A DNA stretch of 64,000 nucleotides from Impatiens glandulifera (lineage: Eukaryota > Streptophyta > Magnoliopsida > Ericales > Balsaminaceae): positions 23,411,348-23,475,347 of the forward strand of contig NC_061870.1 in NCBI RefSeq assembly GCF_907164915.1. Direction: 5' to 3'. The translations under genes and the position numbers were made by a program. This document shows positions 24,016-32,372 of the stretch, one piece after another; the first letter of the stretch is position 1, and each line of letters opens with the position of its first letter. The notes under the pieces are model-generated. The model saw nothing but the letters and a program-made list of their open reading frames with translations, did no database searches and was not told the origin of the DNA.

Positions 24016-24386
24016 TTCTTGGAGAAATTCCCTGAAACGGAACCCATATGATCCGAGATTATCTGCAAATATTATCATCGACGTATATGAACCAATATGA
24101 ACCACAAATATGAACCAATATGAATCAAATACAAAATATAAACCAATATGAACCAAATAAGAACATGTTATTTTATATAACAATAGGTTTAAGGTTAGGG
24201 TTTGAAAAAATGAAGAAAAGAAGCATCGTCGCCTAAACACCGCACCGTCGCCTAAATACCCAGGTTTGAATATGAATCAAATCTGTATCTGCATAAGCAC
24301 CGTCGCCTTCGTCGCCGCCGTCGCCGCCGTGAAAGAGAGAACAAAAGAAGAGAGAGAAAGAAACTGAAAGAAATGAAAAATTAGAG

Positions 24387-24394
24387 TATTTATA
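24387..24394 (-). promoter_or_regulatory. TATA box in the right MULE arm, pointing inward
   Basis: Reverse complement reads TATAAATA with the same flanks as 22430-22437. Transcription from here would run antisense to the captured psaO piece. Confidence 0.5.
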
Positions 24395-24561
24395 CTAAAC
24401 CTAATCCACTTAGCGAAACGCTAAGTCACTTAGCGTTTCGCGACAAGGGCAAAATCGTCCAAAAAAAACAAAATCACCACGAGCGCAATAAAATTAATAA
24501 ATTACCATCAGATCAAATAACCTCATCTTTGAGGTTATTTGATCAAATTCCCCCATTAAGA

Positions 24562-25440
24562 CAAGTAAAGTGACAACACACCACATAAAGAGCCGGTTCC
24601 TTAAGTAAATACATTTATATCCCGCAACTTCAACAGTTACTTTTCTTTTCAAGTACTTTTTTCTTAATAAAAAACAAAACAAAATGGAAACAACTTTCTG
24701 CCACACTTTTTTTACGCTCCATTTATTTATTTCTTTTTGCTATGACTCCTTTTATTTAATTTAAATCCCAATAAAAAAGACAATCAAAGCTCTGCGTTCG
24801 AGAATACTTAGATGACTGGCATTAACGATAATGTTAATAACTGACAATAACAAATCAATGTACATGTGTTAAGTATATATTCACTAGTTCTTTTTTTTTT
24901 TTTAAGTATGTATTCAGTCGTTATTCATTTTTTAAAAATATGAACTCAAAATAAAATATATACAATTTATTATTATTTAAATATTGAGATAATAAATGTT
25001 TGATATAAGTAGTAAGTTTTTTTTAACTAAGTTTAAGATCAAGAAAGATACAATTTCTACCTTCATTTATTTTTATTAAATTTTAATTTTAAATAAAAAA
25101 TATTTTAACAATTTATCTTAATCTAATTTCAAATAACACATTCTTACTATACTTTAATTAATATATATATTTTTTTTTGTTAATATAGATTGAATACTCA
25201 CATCTTAATCAATATACAAAAGTTTGTATACAAAATATATATATTTTAAATTAAATTGAACCAGTCCACATGTTAACCATATGTTAAAGTGTTTCTAGTT
25301 CTTAATAATGTTGCATAGTAATTACTAATATTTCAAAATAATTTAAGAACCAAATTGAATTAATCAATCTACCACAAATAATTTAAAATGAAGTAAATAA
25401 TATTAATTAGTACAAAAAAAAACCTAAAACAACAACAAAA
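24562..25440. other. AT-rich intergenic DNA between the MULE and the MCTP gene
   Basis: No coding frame on either strand beyond short chance ORFs. The final ~150 bases are presumably the 3' UTR of the minus-strand MCTP gene. Confidence 0.4.
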
Positions 25441-28400
25441 TCACAGAATTTGGTCTGAAAGAGAAGGCAACCGCCGGAAAAAGTTAACCGGAATAGAAGG
25501 CATATCACCTCTAAACCTTGGATGCCGGAGCAAATAAAAACCAAAACCAAGCACAACCACCTTAAACGGCACCGCATAAAACATCAATGAAGCCAACAAA
25601 CAAACCACCACAAATATCCCTGTAGCCCTTGGATCCTTCCAGCTAAACAAACCTTCCAATCTCTCTCCCTGCGCCGCCACATCGCCCAAAAGCGTCTGAA
25701 CCCGTCCCCCAATCGCCCGAAGTCTATCATATCTAACTCGAATTTGCTCCGGCGACCTCACCGTCGGAAACCCATCAAGCTCCTCATCAAGATCATCAAT
25801 TCCCACCATATCCAAACACGACAGCCGTGTATCCACCGCAAGTGAAATCCTTTGCCGGTATCGAAACCTCAATGCTAGTATCAAAAACGCATACATGAAA
25901 ACCGTAGGTAAAATCAAATCAGGAAACAAAACGATTGCCAATAGTAATATATGCATCAGAATTGTCGTCGGTGGGTGTATCCATTTCCTTATTCCATCAA
26001 CCCATTTAGCCAAAGACGCCACCTTGCACAAACATCCAACCACTCTGAACCAATTCGCCTTACTTCTTCTCATGCTCCATATATGAGTGTCCGAATCAAG
26101 CATATGTTGTACAACTTCCTGCCCTAATGCAGGTTCAGATCGGGCCATTCGAACCATTACGATTCTCATAGCCGTGTGCCTCAATATATCCTGTTGCGCA
26201 GGTCCTAATGGGTTTACATAATGCATTCTTGGAAGCATTGGAGTGTGATAGGCTTGAATTAAGCTTAACCAAGATGAACATGTGAATCTAACTGCAATTT
26301 CTATCTCACCCATCTTCTTCACCCCACCTGGAAGTAATACCATCAATGAGTATGAACCCACATAAGCTCTGTTTGTTTCTAATGTAGAAAGCCTCAATCT
26401 CAATTTCCCAATTCTCAAATCCTTCCCACTTTTCTTCATTTCAGCTGATTCGTATCTCCCATTGTCGAATACTCCAATTGTTAGTACAGTGCAGGGATCA
26501 TATACATCCCATGTATACTGTTCGTTCCAACGGGGATTGAACCGGTCGAGAATTGTCCGTGTTCGGACCCACTTTGGTCCGTATTTCGCGACCACATAAG
26601 CATCGGTTGTGCCGTGTGAACCGTCTCTGGTCTTCACCGGGAGCAGATTCGTGGCGCCGCGGATACCCAATTCGAGTAGTCCAATTGGCGGCTTAGATAG
26701 CTCTTTGGCGGCTGGTCGGACATCGCTGGTGAAATGGGGAACCTCGTCAAGCACGTGATACCCTCCTTCTAAGCAAACACGCACGTGTATTCTACCGGCG
26801 TAAGGAGTGTTTTCGTCGCCGATTAAATTGAACCATCTTGATCTGGGTTCGGATTTGTCATCGGTTATCCTGTCAATGCTTGCCACGTGGATTTTTGATT
26901 GACCTATGGACCGACCGTTGGATAAGTCTTCGACTGTGATCATTAGATACGGCTCGAACGGCTCAGCCGCCACGAAAACTAGATCTTCATTCCATGTAGG
27001 GTTAGAGGAGGAGCTTGATGACCCGATTGTAGTCCGACCCGTTTTGAACAACTGTGAACCGAGCTGGGCTTTAACGTATAAATCTGGATTCTTGACTTTA
27101 GGCTCGGATTGACCCGAACCTAATCGGAGATCTTGGGTTTGGATAACCGTTACTCTCAGATACCACAGCTTCGGTGAGAGGTAAACTTTGGCTCGTGTCT
27201 CCGGTATTAACCCGCCTGAATCTGATTGCCATGCTTCTTGAAACGATTCATCGGCTTGAGTTCCGATCCAAACGGCGAGCATGATATCGGATGCCGGAGA
27301 ATTTTCCGGCAATCCGTCCATAGTGTACCATTGCGGCGCAAGTGGACTGTCCGGTGGGACTCGTTTTGGGATTTCTAGAAGATCAAAAGATACAGTTCCG
27401 AGAGATGTTTCAATAGGGTTACCGTCTTCACCTTTCTTCTCCGACCAGACTGAGACTTCTAGCGAGGTTGAATTCAAGACTTCTTTGTTGAAGGCGAAAA
27501 CTTGGTCCCAATCTTTCCCTTGTAACTGGGTTTTTGTTTTGATGCTGTGAGTTCCGATTACAAGCTTTGCATATTGTGAAGAATCGGCTTCTGGATTTGT
27601 TCGTTTCACCTTCATGACTCGTACGAATAGGAAAGGCATTGGATCGACAAGATCATAAGACCCTCGATTCCGATCGCCTGTAAATGACCGGAGCTCCCGA
27701 TCGTTCGCAGATAGATCTGTTTGTTTTCTGGGAGTTATGATCTTGTCTTGTTGTTTCCGATTGTCTGTATCGTCGGGTTGCGGCGGCGGCGGCGGCGGCG
27801 TCGCAGGCGGAGGAGCTTCCTCTGTCTTTGGATTCTCAGCCGGCTTTGGATTCTCTTCCTTTTTAACTTCCTCAGATGGGTTCGGCTTATCGTCTTTGTT
27901 CTTACTCTCATCATCATTCTTCGCCTCCGTTTTTTCATCAGCTTTTTTCTCTTCTTCCTTCTCCGGCGGCTTCTCTTCCACTTTCTTCTCCACCTCCGTT
28001 GTTTTTCCATCCTCCGCCGGTGGTGGAGGTGGAATAATTTCATCAACAAACCAAACTTTGAGACCAATCTCGCCTTTGATCTGAGAAAAGACACTTCTTT
28101 TCTCCAATGGATAATAAATGAGTGCCTCCGATCCAGATTTCGCAAACATATTACCAGCAATTTTAACTTTACCAAGAAAAGTGCTTCTTTTTACCGTTTT
28201 CTTGTCATTATAAAGATTGACTTCAAGAACTTCAGACGCCATTGAATCGGTATCATGAACGAAAAACTCAAGCTTTTCATTCCATTCAGGATTTAGATCG
28301 CGAACAATAGTCTTACTCCTCTTCCTCTGGCCATCGAAATCCGCAATCGCATAAGCACTTGCGGTTCCTAACCCATCTTTCGGCATCAAATTCTTTGCAT

Positions 28401-28443
28401 TACAGACTTCAACAAAGAGCTTTCTGACTGAACCAGCCGCCAT
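25441..28443 (-). CDS. MCTP14: MCTP: multiple C2 domain and transmembrane region protein (MCTP14-like)
   Basis: Intact, intronless, 1000 residues. Four C2 domains: ~6-125 (VRKLFVEVCNAKNLMPKDG, NPEWNE), ~268-380 (PFLFVRVMKVKR), ~425-545 (LWYLRVTVIQTQDLRLG, NPTWNEDLVF) and ~588-715 (IGLLELGIRGATNLLPVKTR, NPRWNEQYTW). A Lys/Glu/Pro-rich unstructured linker (~136-250) separates the first two. The C-terminal PRT_C region (~845-1000) carries two membrane segments (~825-862 and ~942-972) and ends FFRRLPSLSDQIL. MCTPs tether the ER to the plasma membrane at plasmodesmata through Ca2+/phospholipid-binding C2 domains, and relatives such as QUIRKY and FTIP1 act in cell-cell signalling and florigen transport. 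The subgroup call rests on overall resemblance to Arabidopsis MCTP14; the number is less certain than the family. The many open frames on the other strand over 27.7-28.2 kb come from the low-complexity linker. Confidence 0.95.
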   Translation of the reverse strand: MAAGSVRKLFVEVCNAKNLMPKDGLGTASAYAIADFDGQRKRSKTIVRDLNPEWNEKLEFFVHDTDSMASEVLEVNLYNDKKTVKRSTFLGKVKIAGNMFAKSGSEALIYYPLEKRSVFSQIKGEIGLKVWFVDEIIPPPPPAEDGKTTEVEKKVEEKPPEKEEEKKADEKTEAKNDDESKNKDDKPNPSEEVKKEENPKPAENPKTEEAPPPATPPPPPPQPDDTDNRKQQDKIITPRKQTDLSANDRELRSFTGDRNRGSYDLVDPMPFLFVRVMKVKRTNPEADSSQYAKLVIGTHSIKTKTQLQGKDWDQVFAFNKEVLNSTSLEVSVWSEKKGEDGNPIETSLGTVSFDLLEIPKRVPPDSPLAPQWYTMDGLPENSPASDIMLAVWIGTQADESFQEAWQSDSGGLIPETRAKVYLSPKLWYLRVTVIQTQDLRLGSGQSEPKVKNPDLYVKAQLGSQLFKTGRTTIGSSSSSSNPTWNEDLVFVAAEPFEPYLMITVEDLSNGRSIGQSKIHVASIDRITDDKSEPRSRWFNLIGDENTPYAGRIHVRVCLEGGYHVLDEVPHFTSDVRPAAKELSKPPIGLLELGIRGATNLLPVKTRDGSHGTTDAYVVAKYGPKWVRTRTILDRFNPRWNEQYTWDVYDPCTVLTIGVFDNGRYESAEMKKSGKDLRIGKLRLRLSTLETNRAYVGSYSLMVLLPGGVKKMGEIEIAVRFTCSSWLSLIQAYHTPMLPRMHYVNPLGPAQQDILRHTAMRIVMVRMARSEPALGQEVVQHMLDSDTHIWSMRRSKANWFRVVGCLCKVASLAKWVDGIRKWIHPPTTILMHILLLAIVLFPDLILPTVFMYAFLILALRFRYRQRISLAVDTRLSCLDMVGIDDLDEELDGFPTVRSPEQIRVRYDRLRAIGGRVQTLLGDVAAQGERLEGLFSWKDPRATGIFVVVCLLASLMFYAVPFKVVVLGFGFYLLRHPRFRGDMPSIPVNFFRRLPSLSDQIL

Positions 28444-28640
28444 TGAAGATACAGATAGAGAGGAGCGGAGGTCTGGGTTGTGAGTATTTGATTGATTTTT
28501 TTACCGTTAGAGAGGCGGCGAAAGAAAGAAAGAGAGAGAAAGGTTATTGTGAGAGGTTACTGTGAAGAGAGGGTTTTATTAATGGAGGAGAGTGGGGAGT
28601 GGGTGGGGAAGATGAAACGAACGTTGAAGTAGCAGGGGAA
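28444..28640 (-). promoter_or_regulatory. Pyrimidine-rich 5' leader/promoter-proximal region of MCTP
   Basis: Read on the minus strand this is rich in CTTTCTTTC and CTCTCT runs (28515-28545), common in plant 5' leaders. A TATA box was not assigned. Confidence 0.4.
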
Positions 28641-30062
28641 TCTAGATCCATTTCAAATGATCTTGTCCGTTGGTTTGTTTCTTGCTCTTCTAAAATATAT
28701 ATTACTCAAATCTAGGGTACATTTCAAATTAAATTTAATTAATTATTTATATGTTTTGGAATATTTTGATTTAATTAAATTAATTAACTATATGTTTTGG
28801 AATATTTTGATTCAATTAAAGTATATAATCTTATTTATTAATATTCAATTGTTTTTAGAATCAACTATATTTCTTTATCTTAAATGTGAACACCTAATTA
28901 AATTTATTAATAGCTATATTTCATTAAATTAAATTAATTCTTTTAATATTACCCAATTAAATGTATTAATAAAAAATATATATAACTTTTTCAAAAAAAA
29001 ATATATATAACTTTTTCAAAAAAAAATATTATATATATATATATATAAATATTGTTATTTTGATGATACTCATACATACCCAATATGTATCTCCCACACA
29101 TATACATAAAAGTAAATATTACTCTTGCTCATAAAATAACACATATATAAAAGTAAAGTATTACCCTTATCATTTATTAATTTTTTTTTCTCTTTTTATC
29201 CGTTACACTTCCTTAATAATACAAGCACTGTGTGATAGTATCAAACTAACCATAGAAATATTATCTCAATTAAACTAATATTTAAATTTCTATTTACATT
29301 CATTAAACATTCCTATTAATAAGAATGATTCAAATTGTAATATAACTTTATACGGAAAAATACAATTTTTTAATTATTTTTTTAATTTAATAATTATATT
29401 TTGTGTTCTGTTAAATAAATATAATAAGTTTATATTATTTTTAATAAAAGTATAATTAGTTGATTAGATATTATATAACTTATGTTAACGCAAAATGAGT
29501 TTAACTAGGAGATTAAACTTTTTTAGTATTATTAAAAAAAAATCTGATGTTTTTGTGCCTTTGTGAGTGGCCGCCTAGCTGATCTTAAGTCGGCCCTTCC
29601 TCGATCCATCTATTTAAGTGAATTAGTCAGTATATAAAGTGATAAACTAATTAGTAGTGGTAACACTATTCAAGCACCAAAATAGTAATCACTCTTGGTA
29701 TAACCCATACAATTGTTCATGTTGTTCTAGTGAAGGTCCTAATTGGTTTAACAAACATACAATGAAGTAAGATAAGTCATGTCTCCTCATCCATATATTA
29801 TAAATGACACAAGTAAGGAGTACAATGTTTCAAGCGCATCACCATGTAAATGTGAACACCTCGTCAACAACTAAGTCAGAGAATCGTGGTTGTCAGCATT
29901 GGTTCGAGCTCTTATCTTTTCTTTTCATCTAAATACTTGAACTCAACATATCCTTGTTGCGAGGCCTCAAAATCAAACAACTTGCCTTCGTCATGTATGA
30001 ATTTAATGGATAACAACGAAAGCATACACATAACACAATCATAATCTGAAAATTGACATGTT
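28641..30062. other. AT-rich intergenic DNA up to the copia element
   Basis: Short direct repeats (tatatgttttggaatattttgatt twice at 28746-28812; tatataactttttcaaaaaaaa twice at 28978-29023) and a (TA)n run at ~29030-29047. The block 29560-30060 has more complex sequence that could be old transposon DNA, but no domain is readable. Confidence 0.4.
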
Positions 30063-30388
30063 TGAACAAATTCAATCTGAATTTGTTTACAAGATCACTA
30101 TAGATGTAAGAATCAGCTGGAAGATATGAGAAGAGTGAAATGAGAAAATATGATCCAATGATTTTTTATTTCTCTTAATAGTGTATTTATACTTATACAA
30201 AGTGGTCCCTGTACTTTCAGTTATTTAAAACTTCTAGCAGTTACTTAACTGCTCCTAACAACACTCTTAACAAATCTTAGCAGTTAATTAACTGCTCCTA
30301 ACAAGACTTCTAACAATTCTTAACAGTTAATTAACTGTTCTTAACAACACTTATTTACACTTAACAATATTCATCAATTATTTCTTCA
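30063..30388 (-). repeat. 3' LTR of the copia element
   Basis: 326 bp, TGAAGAAATAATTG...TTTGTTCA in element orientation. It contains three related ttaactg-tc(c/t)taacaa phrases. The pol frame ends inside it (stop 30378-30380). Confidence 0.95.
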
Positions 30389-32372
30389 CTCCCCCCTCAA
30401 GATGAAAATCTTGTAAGAATAACTTGAATCTCAATTCTTGAAATTGTTTGACTTCAAGTGCCTTGGTAAATATATCTGCATTTTGTAAACCAGAAGCAAT
30501 ATGTGTTAAAGAAATAAAACCTTCTTTATACTTATTTCTTACCACATGACAATCAATGTCAATATGCTTTGTTCGTTCATGAAATACCGGATTCTGCGTT
30601 ATATGCATTGCAGCTTTGTTGTCACAATGAAGAACAATTGATAATTCAACCTGCATTTTAAAATCAGCAAGCAAAAAACTAATCCATTGTAACTCACAAA
30701 CTGTGACTGCCATACTCCTATATTCAGCTTCAGCTGAAGATCTAGAAACAGTTTGTTGTTTCTTAGTCTTCCATGCTATTAATGCATTCCCTGCATATAT
30801 ACAATATCCAGAAAGAGATTTACGAGTGTCAAAACATGATGCCCAATCACTATCCGAAAAAGCAGCAATTTTAAGATTATTTTGAGATGAATAAAATAAA
30901 CCCAATGATGGTGTTCCTTTCAAATATTTGATAACTTGAATTGCTGCATTAAAATGTGATTGAAAAGGCTTATTAATAAATTGGCTAAGCTGTTGAACTG
31001 AATAAGCAATGTCTGGCCTAGTAAAGTTCAAATATAACAGTCTTCCAACCAATTTTCTATATTTTTCACAATCACAAAGAGAATCATCAATTGGTTCTTT
31101 GGTAAGTTTAATACCTTTAGTCATAGGAGTGAAAGCTGGTTTACCACCAATCAAACCTAAATCTGAAACCAAATCAAGTATATACTTTCTTTGATTTATG
31201 TAAATTCCTGTATCAGTTTGCATTATTTCAAGACCTAAAAAATATTTAGCATTTCCTAGATCTTTAATTTGAAATCTACTGTTAATAGCTTCTTTAACAT
31301 TATTAATATGTTGTAATGAATTTCCTGCTATAAGAATATCATCTACATACATTAACAAACAAATAATATGAATGCCTTCAGTTTTAATAAACAAACAATG
31401 GTCATTTTCAGACTTAATAAAACCAATATCATTCAAAATATTAGATATCTGTAAATGCCATTGTCTAGATGATTGTTTCAATCCATATAAACTTTTATTA
31501 AGTTTACATACCTGTTTTGGTGAAGCACCTTTAAAACCTTCAGGTATTTTCATATATAAATCTTCTTCAAGACAACCATGTAAGAAAGCATTATTTACAT
31601 CTATTTGATGTAAATACCATTTATTTGCAGCTGTCAATGCAAACAATACTCGTATTGTTACATTTTTAGCTACAGGAGCATAAACTTGATGAAAATCTAT
31701 TCCATCTATTTGATTATACCCCTTTGCCACTAATCTGGCTTTGTACTTATCAATACTTCCATTTGCATTTAATTTTGTCTTATAAATCCATCGACATCCA
31801 ATTGCCTTTTTTCCTTTAGGCAATTCTGTTAATGTCCAAGTTTTGTTCTGATTTAAAGCATTTAACTCAGCATTCATTGCCTTAACCCATTCTGGATTTG
31901 AAACAGCTTGTTTATAATTCACTGGTTCAGTGAATTGATCAATATTACCAAGAAATTCTATATACTTTGAATCTGTACAGGTTGAAACATATGGAAAAGA
32001 AGGTGGTGAATATACTGATTTATTTTTTTCATTCATTTCAACTTGACTTGCAACATAGTCTTTCATCCACACTGGTGGATTAATATTTCTAGAACTTCTT
32101 CTACAATTATCATTTGGAACATCAATAGACACTACAGAAGGTATATCTTCTTGTGGAATAACATTCGGTTGATCAACCGATTCTAAATCTGGAGAGTTAA
32201 AAAACTTTTCATTTTCTTCAATAATTTCAGTATGCTGATGATCCAGATTAATCTCATCAGAATCTGAATTTTCTATATTGTCATCAAAAAAAATAAGGTA
32301 ATTCACTTGATTTGTATTCAAATGTTTCAGTTGCATTTTCTTTGAATTCCTTTGAAAAATATAATTCTTCAT
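30378..32372 (-). CDS. copia pol, 3' part: reverse transcriptase and RNase H
   Basis: The open frame is 664 codons, but its first ~28 codons overlap the upstream frame; genuine pol coding begins near 32290. The reverse transcriptase starts at NPEWVKAMNAELNAL, with WIYKTKLNANGSIDKYKARL, DVNNAFLHG and the catalytic YVDD motif (near 31345). The RNase H part has DSDWASC, WKTKKQQTVSRSSAEAEYR, CDNKAA and ERTKHIDIDCHVVR. The frame runs through the polypurine tract and stops in the 3' LTR, so the last residues are LTR-encoded. All catalytic motifs look intact; the only obstacle is the upstream frameshift. Confidence 0.92.
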   Translation of the reverse strand: MKNYIFQRNSKKMQLKHLNTNQVNYLIFFDDNIENSDSDEINLDHQHTEIIEENEKFFNSPDLESVDQPNVIPQEDIPSVVSIDVPNDNCRRSSRNINPPVWMKDYVASQVEMNEKNKSVYSPPSFPYVSTCTDSKYIEFLGNIDQFTEPVNYKQAVSNPEWVKAMNAELNALNQNKTWTLTELPKGKKAIGCRWIYKTKLNANGSIDKYKARLVAKGYNQIDGIDFHQVYAPVAKNVTIRVLFALTAANKWYLHQIDVNNAFLHGCLEEDLYMKIPEGFKGASPKQVCKLNKSLYGLKQSSRQWHLQISNILNDIGFIKSENDHCLFIKTEGIHIICLLMYVDDILIAGNSLQHINNVKEAINSRFQIKDLGNAKYFLGLEIMQTDTGIYINQRKYILDLVSDLGLIGGKPAFTPMTKGIKLTKEPIDDSLCDCEKYRKLVGRLLYLNFTRPDIAYSVQQLSQFINKPFQSHFNAAIQVIKYLKGTPSLGLFYSSQNNLKIAAFSDSDWASCFDTRKSLSGYCIYAGNALIAWKTKKQQTVSRSSAEAEYRSMAVTVCELQWISFLLADFKMQVELSIVLHCDNKAAMHITQNPVFHERTKHIDIDCHVVRNKYKEGFISLTHIASGLQNADIFTKALEVKQFQELRFKLFLQDFHLEGGVKK
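30389..30400 (-). other. Polypurine tract of the copia element
   Basis: TTGAGGGGGGAG in element orientation, immediately 5' of the 3' LTR, where plus-strand DNA synthesis is primed. Confidence 0.85.

Larger units (their letters stand above)
22271..24553. mobile_element. MULE-like element with ~830-bp terminal inverted repeats carrying psaO (Pack-MULE)
   Basis: The left arm (22271 to ~23105) and right arm (~23725 to 24553) are near-identical inverted copies, starting gagaaatttgatcaaataac and, read inward from the right, ggggaatttgatcaaataac. The exact 8-mer cattaaga flanks the element at 22263-22270 and 24554-24561. Long arms and no transposase point to a non-autonomous Mutator-like element. 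An 8-bp rather than the canonical 9-bp duplication is the weak point; the ninth base differs (a versus c). Each arm contains, going inward, a CGAAACGCTAAGTGACTTAGCGTTTCG palindrome region, a TATAAATA box, a CT-rich leader, a GGC-repeat stretch, a 19-bp array and a tRNA-Lys-like sequence. Captured psaO sequence lies between the arms. Confidence 0.85.

Noticed and set aside
22602..24240. Mirror-image open frames MFRR-CFFSSFFQTLTLNLL in the two MULE arms
   Set aside because: Short and hydrophobic, extending into the 19-bp array; identical by virtue of the inverted repeat, with no family resemblance and no sign of coding constraint.
27721..28245. Long open frames on both strands over the MCTP linker (e.g. 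Arg- or Ser/Phe-rich proteins)
   Set aside because: They are shadows of the low-complexity Lys/Glu/Pro linker of the MCTP gene and match no family.
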